Origin: G965250275 sp965250275 | GTDB taxonomy: Bacteria; Pseudomonadota; Alphaproteobacteria; Rhodobacterales; Rhodobacteraceae | Direction of reading: 5' to 3' | Assembly (NCBI GenBank): GCA_965250275.1 | Contig: OZ252297.1 | Location: forward strand, 3,348,001 to 3,412,000 | Length of the DNA: 64,000 nucleotides | In this document: positions 1 through 8,798 of the stretch, piece by piece | Position numbering within the stretch: position 1 is the first letter of the stretch | Layout of the letters: each line of letters starts with the position of its first letter | Notes under the pieces: model-generated | The model's database searches: none | Told to the model about the DNA's origin: nothing | Seen by the model: the letters and a program-made list of their open reading frames with translations, nothing else | Made by a program: the position numbers and the translations under genes

Positions 1-1
1 T

Positions 2-100
2 TTCCCAACCACCGGTCTTGGTGAAGCGCTGGTGAAAAACGAAGCCTCGGGCGAATACGCGCTGGTGTCGCTCTCCGCCTTTGTGCAGGAGCCGAAATGA
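2..100 (+). CDS. C-terminal end of a protein upstream of a TadE-like gene (partial)
   Basis: An open frame enters from the left edge and ends at TGA 98-100, giving 32 residues that finish in FVQEPK. The stop overlaps the next start as ATGA, so the two genes are translationally coupled. Because the next gene is TadE-like, this is probably another pseudopilin or Tad-pilus-associated membrane protein, but the visible tail carries no diagnostic motif. The assignment is from context only. Confidence 0.6.
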   Translation, partial: FPTTGLGEALVKNEASGEYALVSLSAFVQEPK

Positions 101-663
101 TGTTGCAGACACGTTTTTTGTCCTGGTTCCGGAACTTTCGCGACGACACCCGCGGTGTCGCTGCTCTGGAATTCATTCTGGTCATGCCCTTCCTGTTTTG
201 GGCGTTTATGGCGGTCTACGTTTACTTTGATGGCTACCGGCAGAGCACGGTGAACCTGAAAGCTGCATACACGATCAGCGACCTGATCTCGCGAGAGACC
301 GAAGGCATTACCGACGAGTACATCGACAGCATGTATGATCTGCACAAACTGCTGACCCGTGCGGATTCCCCCACGACGTTGCGGGTCACGGTGGTGCGTT
401 GGAACAACGACGAGAAGAAGTATCGCCGCGACTGGTCAGAAGGACGCGGTGGCATCGCCCCTCTCACCGACAGCGATATGGTTGAGATCGAAGACAGGCT
501 GCCCACCATGCCCCACAACGAGCGTGTGATCCTTGTGGAAACGACCAACACCTTTATTCCGGTGTTCCCCGGTGTGGGAATGAGCAATGTCGAACTGGAG
601 AACTTCGTGTTCACCCGGCCCCGCTTTGCGCCTCAGGTCTGCTGGATATCCTGCGAATCCTGA
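97..663 (+). CDS. TadE/TadG-like pseudopilin family membrane protein
   Basis: The protein has 188 residues. After a short basic cytoplasmic head, the motif GVAALEF (residues 20-26) is followed by a single hydrophobic segment at about 25-44. That is the TadE-type prepilin arrangement, with the conserved Glu next to the hydrophobic helix. The remaining 140 residues are an extracytoplasmic domain with two cysteines near the C terminus. Proteins of this family are minor pilins or envelope components of Flp/Tad pili. It overlaps the preceding gene by 4 bases, so both belong to one operon. Its 3' end overlaps the convergent gene at 633-1130 by 31 bases. A start three bases downstream (second Met) is equally possible. 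Confidence 0.8.
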   Translation: MMLQTRFLSWFRNFRDDTRGVAALEFILVMPFLFWAFMAVYVYFDGYRQSTVNLKAAYTISDLISRETEGITDEYIDSMYDLHKLLTRADSPTTLRVTVVRWNNDEKKYRRDWSEGRGGIAPLTDSDMVEIEDRLPTMPHNERVILVETTNTFIPVFPGVGMSNVELENFVFTRPRFAPQVCWISCES

Positions 664-1130
664 TCCCGAACCGCCAGCATCGCGGCCAGCATCTCGGACA
701 TGACCTTGGTCTGTGAGGCCGGGGTCACGCCACCGACGCCGATGCGTCGCCCCATGCGCCACCACAGGCCCGGGTTCCATGCCCGCCCTGATGCAGCGCG
801 GGTTTTCACGAGGAACCCGTTCGAAGGTTTGAAGGCGAAAAAGCCGCGATCAATGGCCTGAATGTCAGCCACCTGAGCCAGACAGGTTCCGCTGCTGTCA
901 CGCAGTTCGGTTTTGGTGAGTTCGATCTGCAGAGCCGTGGCTTGCCGCATCCGCTCTGCCACCCAGAGCATCACCACGCCCGTAATCACCAAAAACACCT
1001 GCCAGCCCAATGCAGGCGGTGATGCCAGTGCGACGTAAATCATCAATGCGCCCACACCGAGCAGCACGCCAACACCCATCCATCTTCTTGCAGGCGACGC
1101 CTTAACGGTTGCCAGCACTTCGTCGGCCAT
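633..1130 (-). CDS. Conserved hypothetical membrane protein
   Basis: The protein has 165 residues with two hydrophobic segments, at about 19-37 and 41-60, separated by only a few residues. A soluble C-terminal domain follows that includes a FFAFKPSNGF stretch. I do not recognise an enzymatic motif. The pattern (membrane hairpin plus a PH-like soluble part) suggests a small cytoplasm-facing inner-membrane protein. The start ATG is preceded by a GGGGG-rich ribosome site. It converges on the TadE-like gene with a 31-base overlap of the 3' ends. Confidence 0.75.
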   Translation of the reverse strand: MADEVLATVKASPARRWMGVGVLLGVGALMIYVALASPPALGWQVFLVITGVVMLWVAERMRQATALQIELTKTELRDSSGTCLAQVADIQAIDRGFFAFKPSNGFLVKTRAASGRAWNPGLWWRMGRRIGVGGVTPASQTKVMSEMLAAMLAVRDQDSQDIQQT

Positions 1131-1231
1131 CCCAGCCCCCTTGAGAGGTTTTGCCGTCAGTTAGCGCATTGTGGCTGGCTGAAACAGGGCAAACGACCTG
1201 CGCGGCGGCATTGCCGCAGCGGCGCTCATCA

Positions 1232-2188
1232 TCATTCGGCCGCAGCGCGGCGAACCACAATCTCGGCGCCAGGTTCTTCCGGTTCATCATCGATCATTTC
1301 AGAGGGAAACCCAGGCGCGGTGATGTCCAGCCCCGTCGCTTCTTCCAACCGGCGGATGATGTCGTCAGACTGCGCCCGCGACCCGTACCGCGCGATGCCA
1401 TCCTGAAAGATTGTGTTCATCAACGGGCTGATTTCCAGCGGCACATCGAAACGCTCCGCGATGGCCTGAAAGAGTCCGATGTCCTTTTTGACAAGATCCA
1501 TGGTGAAGTTGATGTCGCGGCAGCCGTTCAGGATCATCTGGCTTTCAGTCTCGTGCACAAAGCTGGTTCCCGACGAGATGCGGATCGCCTCATAGGTGAC
1601 GCCCAGATCGAGGCCCGCCGCCTTCATGGTCGTCAGCGCCTCGCACAGTGTCAGCAGATTCGCGGTGGCGAGATAATTGGTCATCACCTTCAGAACGGAT
1701 GCACTGCCCAGATCGCCTGTGTGCAGGACCCGGCGCCCCATGACGGTCAGCAGTGGCAGGATCCGATCAAAGGTGGCCCGGTCGCAGCCGGCATAGATGC
1801 TGATGTTACCCGTATCCGCCCTGTGGCATCCGCCCGAGACCGGACAATCCACCGCAGCACCACCGCGCGCCATCACCTCGGCGCCCAGGCGTTTCACCTC
1901 TGCTTCGTCCGTGGTCGACATCTCCATCCAGATCTTGCCGGCTTCGATTTCGGGCAACATCGCCTCGACAACAGCGGCGGACGCCTCTGGCGTTGGCAAG
2001 CATGTGATGACGGCATCGCACGCGCGCATCATCGCTGCGGGATCCTCGCCAGCAGTCGCACCAGCCGCCACCTTGGCCGCGACCAGATCGGCATTCAGGT
2101 CGTGGACCTGGACGGACACGCCGTTGCGGATCAAGCTTCCTGACAGCTTGCCGCCCACATTGCCCAACCCGATGAATCCAATTTGCAT
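1232..2188 (-). CDS. NAD(P)-dependent 3-hydroxyisobutyrate dehydrogenase family oxidoreductase
   Basis: The protein has 318 residues. The N-terminal Rossmann motif IGFIGLGNVG (residues 3-12) binds NAD(P). A DCPVSGG segment (114-120) matches the family substrate loop. Lys167 in GSASVLKVMTNYL, with Asn171, matches the catalytic Lys/Asn pair of beta-hydroxyacid dehydrogenases. The length is about 20 residues above the family norm because of an acidic C-terminal tail. The substrate cannot be fixed from sequence: 3-hydroxyisobutyrate, tartronate semialdehyde or a related hydroxyacid are all possible. It is divergent from the reductive-dehalogenase-like gene across a 115-base gap, so the two may share regulation. 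Confidence 0.85.
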   Translation of the reverse strand: MQIGFIGLGNVGGKLSGSLIRNGVSVQVHDLNADLVAAKVAAGATAGEDPAAMMRACDAVITCLPTPEASAAVVEAMLPEIEAGKIWMEMSTTDEAEVKRLGAEVMARGGAAVDCPVSGGCHRADTGNISIYAGCDRATFDRILPLLTVMGRRVLHTGDLGSASVLKVMTNYLATANLLTLCEALTTMKAAGLDLGVTYEAIRISSGTSFVHETESQMILNGCRDINFTMDLVKKDIGLFQAIAERFDVPLEISPLMNTIFQDGIARYGSRAQSDDIIRRLEEATGLDITAPGFPSEMIDDEPEEPGAEIVVRRAAAE

Positions 2189-2303
2189 TGTTCGTCTCCG
2201 ATGTATTCGTTTCGTGGCACGCTGGCGGTGGTGTCACCCTGCGTCGCATCCGTTTGCGACCTTTCGTATTGATCGCGACATGTGCCGTCACTAGCATTCG
2301 ATT

Positions 2304-3482
2304 ATGAGCTATCCCGCGAACCGTCCCGACCATTCGCGACCTGGCGATTCTGCGGCAGGCATCGAGGTGACCGACGACTTCGAACGGTTCAGTCAGCGCA
2401 ACGATATCTTCACGCGAGCTATGTGGGACGACACAGTACGCTCCGCGCATACAGACGCGTTTTTTGCGTCCTACCGGATGGAGGCGGCACCGCGCCGTGG
2501 CGATGGGTTTTCACAGCGGGATTTCGCTTTGCGGAACGCGTCATGGCTGATCTCCGATGTGATGACCAACCGTTTTGCCGACGCGGGGCGGCGCGAAGGC
2601 TTTCAGGCCCCGATCAGCTATGACACGCCTGTCGCGCAGGATCAGTGCCCAGTCGACGATCCCGCGAAAATGGCGGTGGAAATCAAACGGATCAGCCGGT
2701 TCTTTGGAGCGGATCTCTGCGGGATCACCGATCTGGACGAGCGTTGGCTCTATGCTGACCGGGTTGACACCCGCGATCTGAGTGCGGCCCCCTTGGGATT
2801 GCCCGAAGGGCTGACAAGCGTGATCGTTCTGGGCCATCAGATGGACGAAGAACTTGTCGCAACATATCCATCGGCGCTGGCTGGTGCCGCAACGGGTCGG
2901 GAGTACAGCCACGAAGCCGCCATCGTCATGCAACTGGCGGCGTACATCCGCAATCTGGGCTACGACGCGGTTCCATCGATGAATGACACCGGACTGGTGA
3001 TCCCCTACGCGATCAAGGCAGGATTGGGAGAATACGCGCGCAATCAGTTGGTGATCACACCTGAGTTTGGTCCGCGCCTGCGGTTCTCCAAGATCTTCAC
3101 CAACCTGCCATTGGCACACGATACGCCCGAACCACGCGGCGTGCGGGCCTTTTGCGATATCTGCACGAAATGCGCGGACGCCTGCCCGGTCAAAGCTCTG
3201 CCCTATGGTCCACCGAAGATCGGAGGCGAAAATGTCTCGGCTTTGGCGGGTGTGCGCAAATGGACCTCCGACGCCGAGGCCTGCTTTGGATTCTGGGCCA
3301 AGACCCGGACGGATTGTGCAATCTGTATGCGGGTATGCCCTTTCAACCGAGATTTTTCAAAACCGCTGCACAGGATCTGGCTCCGCCTGGCACTGTCGCC
3401 ACTGCGGCGTCTCGCCTTGTGGCTCGACCGGCGCCGTGGCAAACGGAAAAAACCCGGTGACTGGTGGGCTGGAACGCCCTGA
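2304..3482 (+). CDS. Short cytoplasmic reductive-dehalogenase-like iron-sulfur protein
   Basis: The protein has 392 residues. Its core segments resemble the corrinoid-binding fold shared by reductive dehalogenases and epoxyqueuosine reductase (examples: GADLCGITDLDERWLY at 136-150, SMNDTGLVIPY at 225-235, GLGEYARN at 240-247). A ferredoxin-like double cluster follows: Cys284-x2-Cys287-x2-Cys290-x3-Cys294-Pro, then Cys338-x2-Cys341-x3-Cys345-Pro, with Cys327 as probable fourth ligand. There is no Tat signal, so it should act in the cytoplasm, and no fused flavin/NADPH reductase domain, unlike the long catabolic enzymes. There is no membrane-anchor gene next to it. The basic C terminus is unusual. 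Reductive dehalogenation is inferred from the family; a different corrinoid reduction is possible. Confidence 0.75.
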   Translation: MSYPANRPDHSRPGDSAAGIEVTDDFERFSQRNDIFTRAMWDDTVRSAHTDAFFASYRMEAAPRRGDGFSQRDFALRNASWLISDVMTNRFADAGRREGFQAPISYDTPVAQDQCPVDDPAKMAVEIKRISRFFGADLCGITDLDERWLYADRVDTRDLSAAPLGLPEGLTSVIVLGHQMDEELVATYPSALAGAATGREYSHEAAIVMQLAAYIRNLGYDAVPSMNDTGLVIPYAIKAGLGEYARNQLVITPEFGPRLRFSKIFTNLPLAHDTPEPRGVRAFCDICTKCADACPVKALPYGPPKIGGENVSALAGVRKWTSDAEACFGFWAKTRTDCAICMRVCPFNRDFSKPLHRIWLRLALSPLRRLALWLDRRRGKRKKPGDWWAGTP

Positions 3483-3599
3483 GGCAAGGCCTGCCATGGG
3501 GGTGCTGTGCGCCCCTGCACAGAACCGGTTCATGGCCCCGCAATTGCCGGTTTGCGGACCAAGCCCTATCTCCGCTGCAACGCAAAAGGAGACCAAGAC

Positions 3600-4511
3600 A
3601 TGTCCCTCAGACCTACACTCGAGACCCGCCGCGCTGTGCCCGCCCTCGAGGGCGCCGGCGTCAAACTTCATCGCGCCTTCGGCTTTCAGGACCCTTCGGA
3701 ACTCGATCCGTTCTTGTTGTTCGACGACTTCAGGAACGAGCGGCCCGAAGACTTTGAAAAAGGTTTCCCCTGGCACCCGCATCGCGGAATCGAAACGATC
3801 ACCTATGTGCTGTCCGGCACGGTGGAGCACGGCGACAGCCTCGGCAACACCGGCACGCTCGGCGCCGGAGATGTGCAATGGATGACCGCCGGGTCGGGCA
3901 TCCTGCATCAGGAAATGCCGCAAGGGAATTCGAAAGGCCAAATGCATGGCTTTCAGCTTTGGGGCAACCTCCCTAGCAGTCAGAAGATGATCGCGCCGCG
4001 CTATCAGGATGTGACGGCCAAAGATATTCCCGTGATCACGGACGATGATGGAACCCGCGTCAAAGTGATTGTCGGCGAATTCTGGGGCCAGACCGGTCCT
4101 GTGGACGGTATCGCCGCAGACCCGCAATACCTGGACATCGAAATCCCGGCGGGGGTGAAGAAAACCTTCAAGGTGGACACCTACCGCCGCGCCTTTGCCT
4201 ATGTCTTTGAAGGTGCAGGTGCCTTCGCAGACGCCTCCGATCCCACTGGGGTGCTGCTGGAAAAAGAGATTGCCGGTCAGGAGGTTAACATTCGTGATCT
4301 GTCCGGCGACCGTACCTTGATCAGGTTCGGCACAGGTGACGAAGTGACGGTTCAGGCCGGCCCGGAGGGGCTCCGTTTCCTGTTGATCTCAGGCGCACCC
4401 ATCGATGAGCCTGTGGCCTGGCACGGTCCGATTGTGATGAACACCCAAGACGAACTGTTGCAGGCGATGCAGGACCTCAGAAACGGGACGTTCATCAAGG
4501 CGGCGCACTGA
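3600..4511 (+). CDS. Pirin family protein
   Basis: The protein has 303 residues from the ATG at 3600, which has an AAAGGAG ribosome site; an upstream in-frame start at 3507 lacks one. The bicupin N-terminal half carries the pirin metal set: His59 and His61 in PWHPHRG, then His103 and Glu105 in SGILHQEMP. These match the iron ligands His56, His58, His101 and Glu103 of human pirin. The C-terminal cupin is present. Bacterial pirins have been linked to quercetin dioxygenase activity and to pyruvate dehydrogenase regulation, so the exact role here is open. It is convergent with the TetR gene at 4535. Confidence 0.9.
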   Translation: MSLRPTLETRRAVPALEGAGVKLHRAFGFQDPSELDPFLLFDDFRNERPEDFEKGFPWHPHRGIETITYVLSGTVEHGDSLGNTGTLGAGDVQWMTAGSGILHQEMPQGNSKGQMHGFQLWGNLPSSQKMIAPRYQDVTAKDIPVITDDDGTRVKVIVGEFWGQTGPVDGIAADPQYLDIEIPAGVKKTFKVDTYRRAFAYVFEGAGAFADASDPTGVLLEKEIAGQEVNIRDLSGDRTLIRFGTGDEVTVQAGPEGLRFLLISGAPIDEPVAWHGPIVMNTQDELLQAMQDLRNGTFIKAAH

Positions 4512-4523
4512 CCGGTGCGCCGC
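4500..4523 (+). terminator. Stem-loop at the pirin stop codon
   Basis: A perfect 9-base inverted repeat GCGGCGCAC / GTGCGCCGC with a 6-base loop spans the TGA stop of the pirin gene. No T tract follows. It sits in the 23-base gap between two convergent genes, so it may act as a factor-assisted or bidirectional terminator. Confidence 0.45.
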
Positions 4524-4534
4524 AAGGGAAAGCT

Positions 4535-5122
4535 TCACGCCGCAACTGCGCGACGGATCATATCCCAGTAGATCTGTTCGACTTGTTCAAGTGAAAGTCG
4601 TCCTTCGGACCGGAACCACGTGTTCACGCCGGTCAGCATTGCGATGACGGCCAAGGTCGTGATCTTGGGGTCCGCCACGTTCAGGACCCCTTGATCCACC
4701 CCGTCCCGCAGAATGCGTTCCAGTTTATCCTCGTAAGCCCCTCGCAAATCTTCGATCACGGCGAAATTCTCGGGCGTGAGGTTGCGCAGTTCCATATAGG
4801 CAATGAAAACGGCGTCCGGTCGTTCATGATGGAACCCGATATGGAACCGAGTAAAAGCCTCCAGCCTGGCGAGCGCATCCACCGGTGCGTTCTGAGCCGC
4901 ATAGGCGGTTAGCAAGCTCTCCATGTGCTGCTTCATCAACTCAAAAAGCAAGCTTTGCTTGTCGGTGGTGTAGTTGTAGAGCGCCCCGGCCTGAACACCC
5001 ACCTCAGAAGCGATCTGCCGCATTGAAACCGCAGCGTACCCATGTTGCGCAAAGAGCTTCAGAGCCGCGGCTTCGATCCGCGGCCCGGTGATGTCAGAGT
5101 GAGAACCTGCCGTGCGTGCCAT
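4535..5122 (-). CDS. TetR family transcriptional regulator
   Basis: The protein has 195 residues. Residues 16-61 form the TetR helix-turn-helix (AALKLFAQHGYAAVSMRQIA, then VGVQAGALYNYTTDKQSLL). The remainder is an all-helical ligand-binding and dimerisation domain. A palindrome at 5133-5154, directly upstream of the start, is an evident operator and points to autorepression. The target beyond its own gene is not evident. It converges on pirin and reads away from the methyltransferase, which lies upstream on the same strand. Confidence 0.9.
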   Translation of the reverse strand: MARTAGSHSDITGPRIEAAALKLFAQHGYAAVSMRQIASEVGVQAGALYNYTTDKQSLLFELMKQHMESLLTAYAAQNAPVDALARLEAFTRFHIGFHHERPDAVFIAYMELRNLTPENFAVIEDLRGAYEDKLERILRDGVDQGVLNVADPKITTLAVIAMLTGVNTWFRSEGRLSLEQVEQIYWDMIRRAVAA

Positions 5123-5132
5123 GGGCGAAGCT

Positions 5133-5154
5133 TATCTGAACGCATGTTCAGATA
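5133..5154 (-). promoter_or_regulatory. Candidate TetR operator
   Basis: A perfect inverted repeat TATCTGAAC-N4-GTTCAGATA begins 11 bases upstream of the tetR start codon. The 22-base size and short spacer fit a TetR-dimer operator, and the position fits repression of its own transcription. Confidence 0.7.
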
Positions 5155-5194
5155 GAACCCCTTCCCCGGAAAAGTGCGGGAAATGCAAGGTCCG

Positions 5195-5887
5195 CTATTT
5201 GTGCAGCACGCAGGTGTAGCGTCTGCGATCGTAATACCGCTCAAGCCCATCGGGCTTGTCCAGATCGTCCCAGTTGCACCAGTGGATCTTGTAGCCAAAA
5301 CTCTCGCCCAACATGGCAACGCCGCCGCGGCTAATGTCGCCAACCGCCGCCTTTTTCTGGCGTTCGTTCTGCGCAATGGCGTTGTTCCAATCGTCAGTGA
5401 CTTCAAGCCGTATGCGCACCATCGGATCCATCGTGTCAGGGCCCTCGGTATCGATCACAATGTATTCCGGCTCGAACTGGTCCATCAGCGTCATCAGCCC
5501 GTAGTGATCGTAAACGTGGTAGTAGATGCCCAAGCACAAAATGGTCTGAAACGTTTTTCCTTGTGCCAGAAGTTCTGGCAGGACCCCGTAGATGTCACCA
5601 TGCATCGCGGTGTAGCGTGCTGGATCAATGGTAGAGAACATCTTCTCGCCGCGCTTAATGCTGTTGGCGCGCCCTTCAACCGATAAAGCAGAGGCTGCAC
5701 CAAGCGACAACGCCGCCCAGGACCAAACCCCATGACGGGCGCCGATGTCCAGCACGGTCTTGTCTTTGATCAAATCGAGTTCTGGCGTAAAAATGCGGTT
5801 CGCCCTTTGGTTCATGCGATTCCTGAATTGATCGGTCCAGTTGAAGCCACCCAATTCGTTGAAATCGCTTCCAAAAACGTCTTGCAT
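5195..5887 (-). CDS. Class I SAM-dependent methyltransferase
   Basis: The protein has 230 residues. The SAM-binding motif I is TVLDIGARHGVWSWAAL (44-60), followed by an acidic position in LSVEGR and a DIYGVLPELL segment equivalent to motif II. The rest resembles small-molecule methyltransferases of the FkbM/DUF1698 type. The substrate cannot be told. It lies upstream of tetR on the same strand with a 72-base gap that contains the tetR operator, so it is probably a separate transcript. Confidence 0.75.
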   Translation of the reverse strand: MQDVFGSDFNELGGFNWTDQFRNRMNQRANRIFTPELDLIKDKTVLDIGARHGVWSWAALSLGAASALSVEGRANSIKRGEKMFSTIDPARYTAMHGDIYGVLPELLAQGKTFQTILCLGIYYHVYDHYGLMTLMDQFEPEYIVIDTEGPDTMDPMVRIRLEVTDDWNNAIAQNERQKKAAVGDISRGGVAMLGESFGYKIHWCNWDDLDKPDGLERYYDRRRYTCVLHK

Positions 5888-6005
5888 ATCCGAACTCTCT
5901 TTGAATTATTGCCAAAGCCGCTAAACTTCTGTTCAGACGGTGAGTTACACTTACTGTTCGGCAGCGACAACTCAGTTTCAAGGATCAGAGGTTCAGTCAG
6001 CAGGC

Positions 6006-6335
6006 ATGTGTGATTTGAAACCCGCGCAAATTGCCAAGCACCGGCGCGTTTTAATGGCAATTGGTCTGGTGTGCCCGTTGCTGCTCGCGGCATGCTCAGA
6101 GGTACCGGAGCTTGACGCCGCGGTCCCCGACTGGGTGGACAACGCCGATTATCCTGACCTTGTTCCTTTGGACCGCGCGCTGGCCAATGCGCCGCTGCCT
6201 CAAACGCAAAGCGCGGAGATCGAAGAAGACGTCACCGCGCGCGCAGAACGGTTGAGGGCTCGAGCCGAACGCCTGAACACGACCATCGTCGACGAGCAGA
6301 CCCGTGAACGGATGAACTCCGGCGTCGACAGTTAG
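6006..6335 (+). CDS. Small lipoprotein
   Basis: The protein has 109 residues from the ATG at 6006. The hydrophobic stretch VLMAIGLVCPLLLAAC ends in a lipobox, with Cys30 as the lipidated residue. The mature part is acidic, contains an EEDVTARAERLRARAERLN stretch likely to form a helix, and has no recognised domain. A second start at 6054 would leave a 13-residue leader, which is short for a signal peptide, so 6006 is preferred. It lies 79 bases before hom and is transcribed in the same direction. This small lipoprotein next to hom may be conserved in related genomes. Confidence 0.65.
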   Translation: MCDLKPAQIAKHRRVLMAIGLVCPLLLAACSEVPELDAAVPDWVDNADYPDLVPLDRALANAPLPQTQSAEIEEDVTARAERLRARAERLNTTIVDEQTRERMNSGVDS

Positions 6336-6414
6336 GCACCGCGCACTGCTGCGTTGCGCCCGCCGCGCCAAGCCGCTACATCGCGATCGCAGGCCAGTTC
6401 AGGAGAGCAACCGA

Positions 6415-7701
6415 ATGACATCACCGTTGCGTTTGGGCATCACAGGCTTGGGCACCGTCGGCGTCGGCGTGGTCAAGATCGTCAAGACCCAAGCAAATCT
6501 ACTCGCAGCGCGCACCGGGCGGCGGATCGAGATCAGCGCCGTGACCGCGCGTGACGCAAGCAAGGATCGCGGCGTTTCGCTCGCCAGCTACGCGTGGGCC
6601 GATGATCCGGTGTCTTTGGCCCGTCGGGACGACATCGACGTCTTTGTCGAGTTAATGGGCGGCGCGGACGGACCAGCGCTGGAGGCCACGCAGGCTGCTT
6701 TGGCCACAGGCAAGGATGTCGTGACTGCCAACAAGGCAATGCTGGCCATTCATGGTCAAAGCCTTGCTGAGACTGCAGAAGCCAGCGGGCAAGTCATTCG
6801 GTACGAGGCGGCCGTCGCCGGTGGCATTCCGGTGGTCAAGGCACTGACAGAAGGGCTGGCCGGCAACGAAATCACACGCGTCATGGGCGTGATGAATGGC
6901 ACCTGCAACTATATTCTGACCCGAATGGAAGCTGATGGATTGGGGTACAACGCCCTGTTCGAAGAAGCCGGCAAACTGGGCTATCTGGAAGCGGATCCCA
7001 ACCTGGATGTGGGTGGGATCGACGCAGGCCATAAACTGGCAATCCTGTCATCAATCGCTTTCGGAACGCAGGTGGACTTCGATGGCATTGAACTGGAAGG
7101 CATTCAGCGCGTCAGCCTGGAAGACATCCGGCACGCCGCAGACATGGGATACAAAATCAAACTGCTTGGCGTAGCGCAGAAAACAGGGCGCGGGCTTGAG
7201 CAGCGCATGCGCCCTTGTCTTGTCCCGGCCACCTCACCGCTCGGCCAGCTTGAAGGCGGGACAAACATGGTGGTGATCGAGGGGGATGCGGTCGAACAGA
7301 TTGTCCTGCGCGGTCCGGGCGCAGGGGAAGGCCCCACTGCCAGCGCAGTGATGGGCGACGTGTGCGACCTGGCGCGGGGGGTGCGATTGCCAACCTTTGG
7401 GCAGCCCGCGACCACGCTGACGCAGTCTCCCCGTGCACGTTCGAGCGTTGCGGCCCCCTATTACCTGCGCATGTCTTTGCAGGACAAACCTGGTGCGCTG
7501 GCACAGATCGCCTCGATTCTGGGCGAGGCTGGCATTTCCATCGACCGGATGCGCCAATATGGCCATTCCGAAGCCACTGCCCCGGTCTTGATTGTCACGC
7601 ATAAGACGACGCGCGCCGCGCTGGACGAGGCTTTGGCGGCCATGGCCGGCACCGAGGTTGTTGCAACGCCCCCGGTGGCCCTGCGCATCGAAGGGGTTTG
7701 A
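6415..7701 (+). CDS. hom: Homoserine dehydrogenase
   Basis: The protein has 428 residues. It reduces aspartate semialdehyde to homoserine for threonine, methionine and isoleucine synthesis. The N-terminal NAD(P) motif is GITGLGTVGVGVV (residues 6-18). The homoserine-dehydrogenase signature region includes GVMNGTCNYILTRME and GYLEADPNLDVGGIDAGHK. A C-terminal ACT domain (about 350-428, starting YYLRMSLQDKPGALAQIA) provides likely allosteric control by threonine. The start has a good ribosome site (GGAGAG). It heads the hom-glpX-recJ series. Confidence 0.97.
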   Translation: MTSPLRLGITGLGTVGVGVVKIVKTQANLLAARTGRRIEISAVTARDASKDRGVSLASYAWADDPVSLARRDDIDVFVELMGGADGPALEATQAALATGKDVVTANKAMLAIHGQSLAETAEASGQVIRYEAAVAGGIPVVKALTEGLAGNEITRVMGVMNGTCNYILTRMEADGLGYNALFEEAGKLGYLEADPNLDVGGIDAGHKLAILSSIAFGTQVDFDGIELEGIQRVSLEDIRHAADMGYKIKLLGVAQKTGRGLEQRMRPCLVPATSPLGQLEGGTNMVVIEGDAVEQIVLRGPGAGEGPTASAVMGDVCDLARGVRLPTFGQPATTLTQSPRARSSVAAPYYLRMSLQDKPGALAQIASILGEAGISIDRMRQYGHSEATAPVLIVTHKTTRAALDEALAAMAGTEVVATPPVALRIEGV

Positions 7702-7770
7702 CGCGCTTGTCCAAATCAGGGCGGACGTCTAAACCCGAAACAATCGCCGCATTCAAAGGACCGTATTTTT

Positions 7771-8736
7771 ATGCCTGACACGATAGAGTTTCATGACCGC
7801 ATGTTGTCCCTGGGCCTGGCCCGGGTTGCCGAGCAGGCCGCATTGGCCTCGGCGTCACTGGTCGGTCGCGGCGACGAAAAGGCCGCAGATCAGGCCGCGG
7901 TCAATGCGATGCGTGAGCAATTGAACCTGTTGGACATCGCCGGCGTTGTGGTGATTGGTGAAGGCGAGCGGGACGAAGCCCCGATGCTCTTCATCGGGGA
8001 AGAGGTCGGCACCGGCAACGGTCCCGGGGTGGACATTGCCCTCGACCCGCTCGAAGGAACAACCCTGACCGCGAAAGACATGCCCAATGCGCTGACGGTC
8101 ATCGCCATGGGCCCACGCGGATCCATGCTGCATGCACCGGACGTCTACATGGACAAACTTGCCATCGGACCCGGCTATTCCAAGGGGCTTGTGACTTTGG
8201 ACATGCCTCCCGCCACGCGAGTCTCAGCCTTGGCCAGCGAAAAGGGCTGCGCGCCGACCGACATCACAGTCTGCATACTGGAGCGCCCGCGCCACGAAGC
8301 GATGATTGCCGAGGTGCGCTCCACAGGGGCCTCGATCCGCCTGATCACCGATGGCGACGTGGCCGGCGTCATGCATTGCGCCGAATCCGAAACGACTGGC
8401 ATCGATATGTACATGGGCGAAGGCGGAGCGCCCGAGGGTGTTCTGGCCGCGGCGGCCTTGAAATGCATGGGTGGTCAGATCGAAGGTCGGCTGCTCTTCC
8501 GCAACGATGACGAACGCGCGCGCGCGACGAAGGCAGGGATCACCGATCTGGACCGGATTTACTCGCGCGACGAGATGGTCACGCAGGACGTCATCTTTGC
8601 CGCCACCGGGGTTACGGGCGGAACCCTGCTGCCGGGCATCCGGCGCGAACCCGGCTGGCTGACCACAGAAACTCTGTTGATGCGATCCAAAACGGGCTCG
8701 GTCCGTCGGATGCAATACCGCACGCCGATCGGCTGA
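7771..8736 (+). CDS. glpX: Class II fructose-1,6-bisphosphatase
   Basis: The protein has 321 residues, the usual length of GlpX. It hydrolyses fructose 1,6-bisphosphate in gluconeogenesis and may also act on sedoheptulose bisphosphate. Metal and phosphate motifs are EGERDEAPMLFIGEEVG and DPLEGTTL, both matching the family. It is 69 bases after hom and 62 bases before recJ on the same strand, so cotranscription is likely. Confidence 0.96.
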   Translation: MPDTIEFHDRMLSLGLARVAEQAALASASLVGRGDEKAADQAAVNAMREQLNLLDIAGVVVIGEGERDEAPMLFIGEEVGTGNGPGVDIALDPLEGTTLTAKDMPNALTVIAMGPRGSMLHAPDVYMDKLAIGPGYSKGLVTLDMPPATRVSALASEKGCAPTDITVCILERPRHEAMIAEVRSTGASIRLITDGDVAGVMHCAESETTGIDMYMGEGGAPEGVLAAAALKCMGGQIEGRLLFRNDDERARATKAGITDLDRIYSRDEMVTQDVIFAATGVTGGTLLPGIRREPGWLTTETLLMRSKTGSVRRMQYRTPIG

Positions 8737-8798
8737 GGTCTGCCCAACACCCGCATGCGGGACAAACATCGCAAGAGCTGGAGGCAAAGGGGAGCGTT

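Noticed and set aside
1151..2143. Plus-strand frame of 330 codons opposite the hydroxyisobutyrate-dehydrogenase-like gene
   Set aside because: His/Arg-rich shadow translation with no family features, while the minus strand has a Rossmann motif and catalytic Lys.
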